Shown here: piece by piece, positions 56,586-64,000 of the stretch | How positions within the stretch are numbered: position 1 is the stretch's first letter | How the letters are laid out: each line of letters starts with the position of its first letter | Source: Bacillota bacterium | GTDB lineage: Bacteria > Bacillota > Clostridia > Christensenellales > Borkfalkiaceae | Length of the DNA: 64,000 bases | Direction of reading: 5' to 3' | Assembly: GCA_019423125.1 (NCBI GenBank) | Contig: JAHZBZ010000001.1 | Location: 312,751-376,750 of the forward strand | Position numbers and translations under genes: made by a program | The notes under the pieces: generated by a model | The model's database searches: none | What the model saw: only the letters and a program-made list of their open reading frames with translations | What the model was told of the DNA's origin: nothing

Positions 56586-57776
56586 ATGAAATATTCAGTC
56601 ATAGACATCAGTTCGAGCGGCGTCTCGATGATCGCCGCAGACATCGGGGCGGGGCTGAGCGAGATCGTATTCAAAGACCGCACCAGTCTCACGCTGTTGC
56701 ATTACCTGGAAGACACCGATCTCACGCGGCGCGGCATCGAAAAGCTGACCGAGGCGCTGTGCGTGATGAAGGACAAGTGCGCGAGTCTGGGAGTCGACCG
56801 CATCTATCTGATCTCCACGGGCGCTCTGCGCGCCGTCGGGAACATGGACGAAGTGCGCGAAGCGATCTTTTCCGCTTGCGCCCTGCCCGTCAACGTCATC
56901 GACGGCGTCACGGAGGCGTACTGCGATTACATCTCCAACCGCGTCTTTTCTTCCTATGATTCGGCTGTCCTCATCGACATCGGCGGCGCGAGCATCGAGG
57001 TGTGCGATCTCTCCTGCGACAAGGAAGAGGGGCGGCGCTGTCTCGATTTCGGCCTTCTGACCCTGCACAACAAGTTCGTCAAGGGCATCCAGCCCTCCGA
57101 AGCGGAGGCAAAGGCGATCAAAAAATTCCTTGTCCGTCGCTTCGACCGCGCCGCGCTCCCGCGCGAAGGCGCCTATAAGACGGTGGTCATGGCAGGCGCG
57201 ACCACGCTCGCTCTTTACGACGTCTATGCCGAATTCTGCAAGGCGGCGCCCGAAGAGGGGGTGCGCGCCATGCAATATAAAAAATTCAAAAAGCTCGTCA
57301 AACACCTCGTCGGAGGCGCGGGGCGTTCCAGGCTCCTGCTCGACGCGGCGCCCGAACGCCTGCATTCTGTCGGGCTCGCCGCGCTCGTCGCACGCGCGCT
57401 CGTCAAGCGCTTCGACGCGCAGGTCATCCTCGTGAGCGACCGCGGCGTCAAGGAAGGGTATCTGCAGCTCCTGCTCGAGGGCGGCATCGCAGGGGAGTGG
57501 TTCTCCTTCTCGGCAACGCCTCCCGCAGAGGAGCCGTCTGTTTCCGCCGCGGCGGAACCCGCGCAGGACGCCGCGCCCAAAAAACGCGGCAGGCCCGCAA
57601 AAGAGACCGCGCAGGACGCCGCGCCTAAGAAACGCGGCAGGCCCGCAAAAGAGAGCGCGCAGGACGCCGCGTCCAAGAAACGCGGCAGACCCGCAAAAGA
57701 AAGCGCGCAGGGCGCCGCGCCCAAAAAGCGCGGAAGGCCGCCCAAGGCAAAGCAGGCTGAGGAGAAATTATCGTGA
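56586..57776 (+). CDS. ppx: Ppx/GppA phosphatase with four C-terminal AT-hooks
   Basis: This is a 396-residue protein. Residues 1-315 match exopolyphosphatase/GppA: VIDISSSGVSMI start, YLISTGALRAVGN, and VLIDIGGASIEVCDL (phosphate-binding). Residues 331-396 consist of four 16-residue repeats with PKKRGRPAKE, each an AT-hook core (RGRP), coded by 48-bp units from 57576. The tail should bind the minor groove of AT-rich DNA. It is coupled to ppk1 by a four-base overlap (GTGA), so polyphosphate synthesis and hydrolysis share one operon. Confidence 0.9.
   Translation: MKYSVIDISSSGVSMIAADIGAGLSEIVFKDRTSLTLLHYLEDTDLTRRGIEKLTEALCVMKDKCASLGVDRIYLISTGALRAVGNMDEVREAIFSACALPVNVIDGVTEAYCDYISNRVFSSYDSAVLIDIGGASIEVCDLSCDKEEGRRCLDFGLLTLHNKFVKGIQPSEAEAKAIKKFLVRRFDRAALPREGAYKTVVMAGATTLALYDVYAEFCKAAPEEGVRAMQYKKFKKLVKHLVGGAGRSRLLLDAAPERLHSVGLAALVARALVKRFDAQVILVSDRGVKEGYLQLLLEGGIAGEWFSFSATPPAEEPSVSAAAEPAQDAAPKKRGRPAKETAQDAAPKKRGRPAKESAQDAASKKRGRPAKESAQGAAPKKRGRPPKAKQAEEKLS
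57576..57773 (+). repeat. 48-bp tandem repeats coding AT-hook tail
   Basis: Four units, the last shortened or altered, code for (P/S)KKRGRP(A/P)K. The unit period is 48 bp with small sequence drift. Confidence 0.85.
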
Positions 57777-59845
57777 AAGTGCAAAACTCGCTCGAAAAGG
57801 CAAAAAAGAGGTTTATAAAGGGGATCTACGTCAACCGCGAATATTCGTGGCTGCTGTTCAACAAGCGGGTGCTCGACCAGGCAAACGACCTGACCAATCC
57901 GCTGTTGGAGCGCTGTAAGTTTTTGTCCATCTTTTGTTCCAACCTCGACGAATTTTTCATGGTGCGCGTCGGAAGTCTGTGCAACGAGGCGGCGGCGACG
58001 CCCGACGTGACCGAAAACAAGACAAAACTCACGCCCGCCAAACAGCTTTCGGGCATCATGGCGGTGGTGGAAAAGCTGTACAAGAGCCGCATTGCGGCAT
58101 ACATATCTCTGCGCAAGGCGCTCTCCAAGGAGGGCGTGCGCATCCTGCGCGCGGAAGAGCTCACGCCGCGCCAGAGGGAGGAGTGCAAGGGGTATTTCCT
58201 CACGCACGTCCAGCCTCTTCTGACCATCATGGTGCTGGACGCGAAACATCCTCTGATGCAGTTCGAGAACCGCCGCAACTACATGCTCTATGACCTCGAG
58301 CGTGACGGCAGGCGCATGATCGGCGTGCTCTGCGCCAACCCCGCGGCGGACAGACTTTACCGCATCGGCTACGGGAACAAGGCGAAGGTGGTGCCGCTCG
58401 AGGAGATGCTGCGCGCCTTCGGGCACCTCGCGTTCGTCGGGTATACCATGCGCAGCAAGCTCATGCTCCGCGTCACGCGCAATGCGGACATCGACACCCG
58501 CGTGGTGGATGCGGACATGGAACACGACTTCTCCGTCGTGATGAAAAAGAAGATCGAGACGCGCGCCCGCCTGGGCGTCGTGCGCCTGGAAGTGGACGAT
58601 GCCGCTTCGCCGCTTCGCGACTTCGTGCTTCGCCTGCTCGGCATCGACGGGGCGTACTGTTTCGAGGAGCCGTACTGCTTCGATTATAAATTCCTGTTCT
58701 CCATCGGCAACTACCTGCCCGCGGACACGGCGGCGGCGCTGCGCTATCCGCCTTTCCGCGGCGCGGTCGATCCCGAACTTTCCGAGGCGCCCTCGCTGAT
58801 CGCCTGTGCGCGCGAGCGTGACATCTTCCTGTCCTATCCCTACGACAGCATGAATCCGCTCGTCGATCTTCTCGACGAGTGCGCGCGCGACAAGCGGGTG
58901 CTATCCATCAAGATCACCATCTACCGCCTTGCGAACCATTCGCGCATCGTGGACGCGCTCTGCCGCGCCTGCGAGAACGGAAAACAGGTGACCGTCGTCA
59001 TCGAGCTGTGTGCGCGCTTCGACGAGGAAAACAACCTGCACTTTGCGGGGAAATTGCAGGAGGCGGGCTGTACGATCATCTACGGGATGGAGGACTACAA
59101 GGTCCATTCCAAGATCGTCTCCGTCGTGCTCAAAGAGGGGGAGGAACTCAGCTACATCACCCATCTGGGCACGGGCAACTACAACGAATCCACTTCCCGC
59201 CAGTACACCGACCTGAACATCATCACATCCGACCGCGAGATCGGCGAGGATGCGGTCGCCTTTTTCCGCAACATCGCCATCTGCAACACCGAGTACGAAT
59301 ACAAGCGCCTGCTCGTCGCGCCCGAGACGCTCAAGCCCGGGCTCGTGCGCCTCATCGACCGCGAGATCGCAAAGGCGCAGGCGGGCGGCGAGGGCAGGAT
59401 CCTCGCAAAGATGAACAGCCTCACGGACAAGGAAATCATAGACAAATTCGTCGAGGCGAGCTGCGCGGGGGTGCGCATCGACCTGATCGTGCGCGGCATC
59501 TGCTGTCTGCTTCCCGGGGTCGCGGGGAAGACGGAAAACATCCGCGTGATCTCCATCGTCGGGCGTTTCCTCGAACATTCGCGCGTGTACAGCTTCGGCG
59601 GGGAAGAAGACCGCGTGACGTACATCTCGAGCGCCGACCTGATGACGCGCAACACCGACAAGCGGGTGGAGATCGCGGCGCCCGTCCTCGACAAGTCCAT
59701 CGAGGAGAAGATCCTCGCCATCCTCCGCACCATGCTCGCGGACAACGTCAAGGCGCGCAAGCTGTGCGCGGACGGCAAATACCGCAGGGTGGAGACGTTG
59801 GGCGACGCCGTGGATGCGCAGGCGAGCTTTCTCAAAAACATCTGA
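57773..59845 (+). CDS. ppk1: Polyphosphate kinase 1
   Basis: This is a 690-residue enzyme polymerising ATP gamma-phosphate into polyphosphate. The N-terminal helical domain (SWLLFNKRVLDQA, FSIFCSNLDEFFMVRV) is followed by the head domain and two PLD-like catalytic domains with CARFDEENN, KVHSKIVSVV (phospho-His) and HLGTGNYNE. Length matches PPK1. GTG start coupled to ppx. Confidence 0.96.
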   Translation: MKVQNSLEKAKKRFIKGIYVNREYSWLLFNKRVLDQANDLTNPLLERCKFLSIFCSNLDEFFMVRVGSLCNEAAATPDVTENKTKLTPAKQLSGIMAVVEKLYKSRIAAYISLRKALSKEGVRILRAEELTPRQREECKGYFLTHVQPLLTIMVLDAKHPLMQFENRRNYMLYDLERDGRRMIGVLCANPAADRLYRIGYGNKAKVVPLEEMLRAFGHLAFVGYTMRSKLMLRVTRNADIDTRVVDADMEHDFSVVMKKKIETRARLGVVRLEVDDAASPLRDFVLRLLGIDGAYCFEEPYCFDYKFLFSIGNYLPADTAAALRYPPFRGAVDPELSEAPSLIACARERDIFLSYPYDSMNPLVDLLDECARDKRVLSIKITIYRLANHSRIVDALCRACENGKQVTVVIELCARFDEENNLHFAGKLQEAGCTIIYGMEDYKVHSKIVSVVLKEGEELSYITHLGTGNYNESTSRQYTDLNIITSDREIGEDAVAFFRNIAICNTEYEYKRLLVAPETLKPGLVRLIDREIAKAQAGGEGRILAKMNSLTDKEIIDKFVEASCAGVRIDLIVRGICCLLPGVAGKTENIRVISIVGRFLEHSRVYSFGGEEDRVTYISSADLMTRNTDKRVEIAAPVLDKSIEEKILAILRTMLADNVKARKLCADGKYRRVETLGDAVDAQASFLKNI

Positions 59846-59881
59846 GCCGCGCGCAAAATCTCGGCAAGCGGAAAAAAATAT

Positions 59882-59910
59882 TTGACAAAGCCGCCCGAAT
59901 GGCATATAAT
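59882..59910 (+). promoter_or_regulatory. glnN promoter
   Basis: TTGACA (59882-59887) and TATAAT (59905-59910) are spaced exactly 17 bp. Confidence 0.75.
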
Positions 59911-59930
59911 GAAAATTGTAAAAGACAGCA

Positions 59931-60028
59931 AAACGCTGCGAGTAAATTGCTTATTTTACTCGCGGCGTTTTTCGGATTTTCGCGCCCGCGGGCGCGCACA
60001 ATGAGAGAGGAGGTCACGAGTAAATTTT
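59931..60028 (+). promoter_or_regulatory. glnN leader attenuator-like structure
   Basis: A 16-bp stem (59931-59946 with 59955-59970, one G-U) is followed by a GTTTTT run and lies between promoter and start. The CGAGTAAA of its left arm is repeated just before the start codon (60017-60024), so the TTTACTCG arm can pair with either copy. A GCGCCC-GCGGGCGC hairpin lies between them. This suggests conditional termination or RBS masking. Confidence 0.6.
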
Positions 60029-62113
60029 ATGAATGTCCCCGAAATATTCGGCGAGAGCGTCTTTAACCTGCAGGTGATGCAGGACAAGCTTCCCAAAGAG
60101 GTGTACCGTTCGCTGAAAAAGACGATCGACGAGGGGTTGCCCCTCGACACGGGCATCGCGGGCGTCATCGCCAACGCGATGAAGGACTGGGCGGTGGAAA
60201 AGGGCGCCACCCATTACACGCACTGGTTCCAGCCCATGACCGGCGTCACCGCCGAGAAGCACGACTCCTTCATCACCCCCGTCAAGGACGGAAAGGTCAT
60301 CATGGACTTTTCGGGTAAAGAGCTGGTCGTCGGCGAATCGGACGCTTCCAGCTTCCCCAGCGGCGGCATGCGCGCGACCTTCGAGGCGCGCGGTTACACG
60401 GCGTGGGATCCCACCTCCTTCGCCTTCATCAAGGACGGAACGCTCTGCATCCCGACGGCGTTTTTCTCTTACGGCGGGGAGGTTTTGGACAAAAAGACCC
60501 CGCTTCTGAAAAGCATGTCCGCGCTCAACCGCGAGGCGCTCCGCATTCTGCGCCTGTTCGGAAACACGAGCGCCAAGCGCGTGTATCCCACCGTCGGCGC
60601 GGAACAGGAGTATTTTCTCATCGACCGCAAGATGTACGACGCGCGCAAAGACCTCGTGTTCACGGGCAGGACGCTGTTCGGCGCAAAGCCGCCCAAGGGG
60701 CAGGAGATGGAGGATCACTACTTCGGACCCATCAAGCGCCGCGTCAGCGAATTCATGAAGGATCTGGACGTGGAACTGTGGAAACTGGGCATCCTCGCCA
60801 AGACCAAGCACAACGAGGTCGCGCCTTCGCAGCACGAGCTCGCGCCCATCTTCACGATCACAAACGTCGCCTCCGACCAGAACCAGCTCATGATGGAGAC
60901 GATGAAAAAGGTCGCGGGCAAGCACGGGCTTTACTGCCTGCTGCACGAAAAGCCGTTTGCGGGCGTCAACGGCTCGGGCAAGCACAACAACTGGTCGCTG
61001 AGCACGGACAAGGGGCAGAACCTCTTCGATCCCGGCTCCACGCCTTCCGAAAACGGACAGTTCATGCTCTTCCTCGCCGCGGTGATCAAGGGCGTGGACG
61101 AATACCAGGATCTTCTGCGGCTTTCCGTCGCGAGCGCGGGCAACGACCACCGCCTCGGCGGCAACGAGGCGCCGCCCGCCATCGTCTCCGTGTATCTGGG
61201 AGACGAGCTGGAAGCGGTCATCGACGCGCTCGTCAACAACAAGCCGTACAGCGGCAGAGGCAAGACGCTGATGCGCCTGGGCGTGGACACCTTCCCCGAA
61301 CTTCCCAAAGACACCACCGACCGCAACCGCACTTCGCCGTTTGCGTTCACGGGCAATAAATTTGAGTTCCGCATGCTCGGCTCCACCTTCTCCATCGCGG
61401 GACCGAACATCATGATCAACACCATCGTCGCGGACGAACTCAGACAGTTCGCGGACGAATTGGAAAAGGCGTCCGATTTCAACGCCGCGATGCACGAGTT
61501 GGTCGTGCGCACCTTCCGCGAGCACAAGCGCATCCTGTTCAACGGGAACAACTATTCGGAGGAATGGACGCGCGAGGCGAAGAAGAGGGGGCTGCTCAAC
61601 CTCCGCAGCTGTGCGGACGCTCTGCCGTATTTTGCGGCAAAAAAGAACATAGAGCTCTTTGAACGCAACAAAGTATTCACCGAACGCGAGGTGCGCTCGC
61701 GCATGGAGATCATGCTCGAGAACTACTGCAAGGTGCTCACCATCGAATGCCTGACCATGATCGAGATGAGCAGGAAGGACATCTATCCCGCCGTCGAGCG
61801 CTACATCGTGGAGCTGTGCGCGGCGGCAAAGAGCAAGAAGGAAGCGGGGCTTTCGGACGAGACCGAGCGCGACCTTCTCTCCCGCCTGAGCGCGGACAAC
61901 GATGCGATGTACAAGAAGGCGAAGGAGATCGAAAACCTCCTCGCGGAGGCGAAAGGCATCGGCGATGCCGAGCGCACCGCACGTTTCTTTGCGGACAACA
62001 TCATCCCCGTCATGCAGGAGATGCGCGCCTTTTCGGACGACATGGAGCTCAACACGGCGAAAGACCTGTGGCCTTTCCCGACCTACGGCGACATCCTGTT
62101 CAGCGTGTCCTAA
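60029..62113 (+). CDS. glnN: Glutamine synthetase type III
   Basis: This is a 694-residue ammonia-assimilating enzyme of the large GSIII class. Motifs: HYTHWFQPMTGVTAEKHD, FPSGGMRATFEARGYTAWDP, NGSGKHNNWSL, and GSTFSIAGPNIMIN. The C-terminal about 250 residues include helical segments specific to GSIII. AGGAGG lies 12 bases before the ATG and may be masked by the leader structure described above. Confidence 0.97.
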   Translation: MNVPEIFGESVFNLQVMQDKLPKEVYRSLKKTIDEGLPLDTGIAGVIANAMKDWAVEKGATHYTHWFQPMTGVTAEKHDSFITPVKDGKVIMDFSGKELVVGESDASSFPSGGMRATFEARGYTAWDPTSFAFIKDGTLCIPTAFFSYGGEVLDKKTPLLKSMSALNREALRILRLFGNTSAKRVYPTVGAEQEYFLIDRKMYDARKDLVFTGRTLFGAKPPKGQEMEDHYFGPIKRRVSEFMKDLDVELWKLGILAKTKHNEVAPSQHELAPIFTITNVASDQNQLMMETMKKVAGKHGLYCLLHEKPFAGVNGSGKHNNWSLSTDKGQNLFDPGSTPSENGQFMLFLAAVIKGVDEYQDLLRLSVASAGNDHRLGGNEAPPAIVSVYLGDELEAVIDALVNNKPYSGRGKTLMRLGVDTFPELPKDTTDRNRTSPFAFTGNKFEFRMLGSTFSIAGPNIMINTIVADELRQFADELEKASDFNAAMHELVVRTFREHKRILFNGNNYSEEWTREAKKRGLLNLRSCADALPYFAAKKNIELFERNKVFTEREVRSRMEIMLENYCKVLTIECLTMIEMSRKDIYPAVERYIVELCAAAKSKKEAGLSDETERDLLSRLSADNDAMYKKAKEIENLLAEAKGIGDAERTARFFADNIIPVMQEMRAFSDDMELNTAKDLWPFPTYGDILFSVS

Positions 62114-62121
62114 AAAATTAC

Positions 62122-62147
62122 GCGGCGGAGCCGGTCGGCTCCGCCGC
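62122..62147 (+). terminator. glnN downstream hairpin
   Basis: GCGGCGGAGCC-GGTC-GGCTCCGCCGC; no T run directly after. Confidence 0.6.
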
Positions 62148-62168
62148 GCGTCATACGGTGCTAAAAAT

Positions 62169-62207
62169 CAGGCACGCCTGCGCAAAATTGTTTGCGCAGG
62201 CGTGCGT
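62169..62207. terminator. Bidirectional terminator
   Basis: CACGCCTGCGCAAA/TTTGCGCAGGCGTG is followed by CGTTTTTT; it also ends the minus-strand permease-like gene. Confidence 0.75.
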
Positions 62208-62210
62208 TTT

Positions 62211-63065
62211 TTACTGTTCGTCGGTGCCGTTCTCTGTGTTCGGCGTTTCGGGCAGATCGCCGTGCCGCTCTTTTTTGTCCTGACCGAGGGCGGGGAATGC
62301 GCGGCCAAGACGGCTCTTTCTGATCTTTTCGGCGAGCGCCGCTCTGTCCGCGCGCAGGCGCAGGGCGTGTTCGATGCGCTTTTGGCGCATCTTTTCGGAA
62401 AACTCGTTGCTCTTCTCGCGCAGTTTCCCGACGGCGTCGCTGCCTGCGACCGTGACGCCCGCGATCGCCTTCCCGAGCGTGTCGGAGCCCAGCCGCAGGG
62501 CGCGGTTGATGTCCTTGAGCTCGCGGATGCGCCTGCCGAGCTTTGTGATCTGCAGGACGGTGAACACGAGGTCGACGGCGAATCCCGCCGCCGCGATGCC
62601 GAGGAGAACGTATCCCGCCGTCAGAGGCAGTTTCCCGATGAGCGAGGCGATCGCGGGGTGCAGCACGTCGACGACGAGCAAGCACGCAATGCCCCAGATC
62701 AGCGACATGGAAAGGCAGATATAGCCGAGCAGGTTGAAATGCTTGTCGGAGTAATCCCACCATTTGCGGTGAAAGAGCTTTTCGAGCACAAATCCCGTCA
62801 CAAATTCCAGCGCGGAGCAGAGCAGGGCGCCGCACAGGAAGAGCAGGAGAAAATTGTCCGAAACGGGCGTGAGTGCGAGCAGGACGAGCACGACGCCCGC
62901 TCCGTAGATGGGGCAGACGGGCCCGTTGAGAAAGCCGCGGTTGATGAATTTTCCCGTCTTGAGCGCGGCGTAGATCACCTCTGCGCACCAGCCGAAAAAG
63001 GCATACACGAAGAAATAGACCGCGATCTCGTAGAGACTGAAATTGCCGATAAAGATGTGTGCCAT
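62211..63065 (-). CDS. ABC-transporter-permease-like membrane protein (PF06541 type)
   Basis: This is a 284-residue protein with five to six membrane segments (about 1-170) that match the family called putative ABC transporter permease (FVYAFFGWCAEVIYA, KFINRGFLNGPVCPIYG, KWWDYS). The C-terminal about 110 residues form a charged, helical cytoplasmic tail (LREKSNEFSEKMRQKRIEHALRLRADRAALAEK). No ATPase partner is adjacent. The start is set at MAHIFIGN with GGAGAGACC upstream. Confidence 0.85.
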   Translation of the reverse strand: MAHIFIGNFSLYEIAVYFFVYAFFGWCAEVIYAALKTGKFINRGFLNGPVCPIYGAGVVLVLLALTPVSDNFLLLFLCGALLCSALEFVTGFVLEKLFHRKWWDYSDKHFNLLGYICLSMSLIWGIACLLVVDVLHPAIASLIGKLPLTAGYVLLGIAAAGFAVDLVFTVLQITKLGRRIRELKDINRALRLGSDTLGKAIAGVTVAGSDAVGKLREKSNEFSEKMRQKRIEHALRLRADRAALAEKIRKSRLGRAFPALGQDKKERHGDLPETPNTENGTDEQ

Positions 63066-63281
63066 GGTCTCTCCTTTTCCTTTTGGCACAGTTTAACATA
63101 TTTTTCGCCCGTTGTCCAGCGGCAAAGCGAAAAAGGGGCGCGCGCCGCGCAAGAAAATTGCGCCACGGGCCCGATTTTGCTTTTCAGTTTTGAAAAAATG
63201 CGCTATAATAGTATACGTGAGAACTTTTGCGCGGCGCCGCCGCGCGCATTCCGTGAAAACAATTATTGTGAGGAAATGTTT

Positions 63282-64000
63282 ATGTTAACTTCTATCGTCG
63301 GCATCAACTGGGGAGACGAGGGCAAGGGCCGCATGGTCGACCTTCTGTCCAAGGATTTCGACATCGTCTGCCGCTACCAGGGCGGCAACAATGCGGGGCA
63401 CACCGTCATCAACGAGCGGGGCAAGTTCATCCTCAATCTCCTGCCTTCGGGCATTTTGCGCGAAGGAGTGGTCTGCGTGATGGGCCCCGGCATGGTCGTC
63501 GACATCAAACACCTTACAGGCGAGGTCGCGCGCCTGCGCGAAGCCGGCATCTCCGTCGGTCCCGAAAACCTCAAGATCTCCGACCGCGCGGTCATCACCA
63601 TGCCTTACAACGTGCAACAGGACTGCCTCGAAGAGGAGCGCCTTGCCGATAAAAAATTCGGTTCCACCAAGCGCGGGATCGCGCCTATTTATGCGGACAA
63701 ATACCTCAAAAAGGCATTCCGCATGGGCGAGCTTCTGAACATGGAACTGCTCAAAAAGCGCGTGCCCGACATCGTCGAATGGAAAAACCTGACCATCGTC
63801 AACGCCTACGGCGCACAGCCGATCAAGGCGGAGGACATGATCGCCTATTTCGAAGAGTACGGCGCGCCCCTGCGCGACTACATTGTCGACACGGGCCTGT
63901 ACCTGAACGAGGCGAACAAGGCGGGCAAGAAGATCATGTTCGAGGCGCAGCTCGGCGCCCTGCGCGACATCGACTTCGGCATCTATCCCTATACTTCCTC
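63282..64000 (+). CDS. purA: Adenylosuccinate synthetase, 5' part
   Basis: The reading frame is open to the window end (about 239 codons of an expected 430). The protein starts MLTSIVGINWGDEGKGRMVDLL with the GDEGKG P-loop, then GGNNAGHTV and LPSGIL, all PurA signatures, and FGSTKRGIAPIYADK. It joins IMP and aspartate using GTP in AMP synthesis. GAGGAAATG precedes the ATG; a -10 box TATAAT lies at 63204-63209. Truncation is by the window edge, not a defect. Confidence 0.95.
   Translation, partial: MLTSIVGINWGDEGKGRMVDLLSKDFDIVCRYQGGNNAGHTVINERGKFILNLLPSGILREGVVCVMGPGMVVDIKHLTGEVARLREAGISVGPENLKISDRAVITMPYNVQQDCLEEERLADKKFGSTKRGIAPIYADKYLKKAFRMGELLNMELLKKRVPDIVEWKNLTIVNAYGAQPIKAEDMIAYFEEYGAPLRDYIVDTGLYLNEANKAGKKIMFEAQLGALRDIDFGIYPYTS

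Overview
This window looks like a chromosome piece from a spore-forming Clostridia bacterium (Firmicutes). It carries the spoIIA operon (spoIIAA-spoIIAB-sigF), an uninterrupted sigK, a ctsR-mcsA-mcsB-clpC operon, type III glutamine synthetase, DegV, and a formate-THF ligase. Most of it (about 17.6-64 kb) is GC-rich, with many long antisense ORFs that are only codon-bias shadows. A gut Christensenellales or Oscillospirales relative is plausible, but the sequence alone does not decide this.

Region 1 (235-17657) is an integrated mobile element of lower GC content. It sits in a tRNA-Tyr gene and is bounded by an exact 34-bp direct repeat (235-268 and 17624-17657) that matches the anticodon-to-T-arm part of the tRNA. 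It encodes a tyrosine integrase with arm-type repeats at both ends, and an XRE repressor with palindromic operators over a consensus promoter. An early block follows (DUF3102-like coiled-coil protein, PcfJ-like protein and several small unknown proteins). Next come three consecutive membrane-anchored or secreted proteins, two small basic proteins, and a Zot/pI-like membrane ATPase. The right end holds a gene split by an in-frame amber codon, a highly structured non-coding zone and a small winged-helix regulator. No capsid, terminase, relaxase or recognised Rep gene is visible. The best reading is a large inovirus-like (filamentous phage-like) or otherwise undescribed extrusion element.

Region 2 (17.6-23.2 kb) has a five-tRNA operon (Met, Asp, Phe, Thr, Tyr on the minus strand), the spoIIA operon, a glycine riboswitch driving an alanine/glycine:sodium symporter, and a neurotransmitter:sodium symporter.

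Region 3 (23.2-34.2 kb) has a DUF5058 membrane protein, a partner membrane protein and an M20 peptidase in one operon, then two glycosyltransferases, a DUF378 protein, and an ABC/FtsX exporter operon ending in MarR and DtxR-like regulators.

Region 4 (34.4-46.2 kb) has sigK, the CtsR heat-shock operon with a textbook CtsR operator, hpf, a candidate minus-strand small RNA, YihY, DegV, an ApbE / NusG-II / Gx-transporter cassette suggestive of extracellular flavin chemistry, tRNA-Ser, an IS200/IS605-like remnant, and an XRE-controlled membrane protein.

Region 5 (46.2-64 kb) has housekeeping genes (glyQS, PAP2 phosphatase, fhs, glnS, rubrerythrin, pfk, ppx-ppk1, glnN, purA 5' part) with several oddities: a Ppx with four AT-hook repeats, a Gln-Ser-Lys repeat peptide, a 28-codon ORF, a probably leaderless gene, and an attenuator-like leader before glnN.
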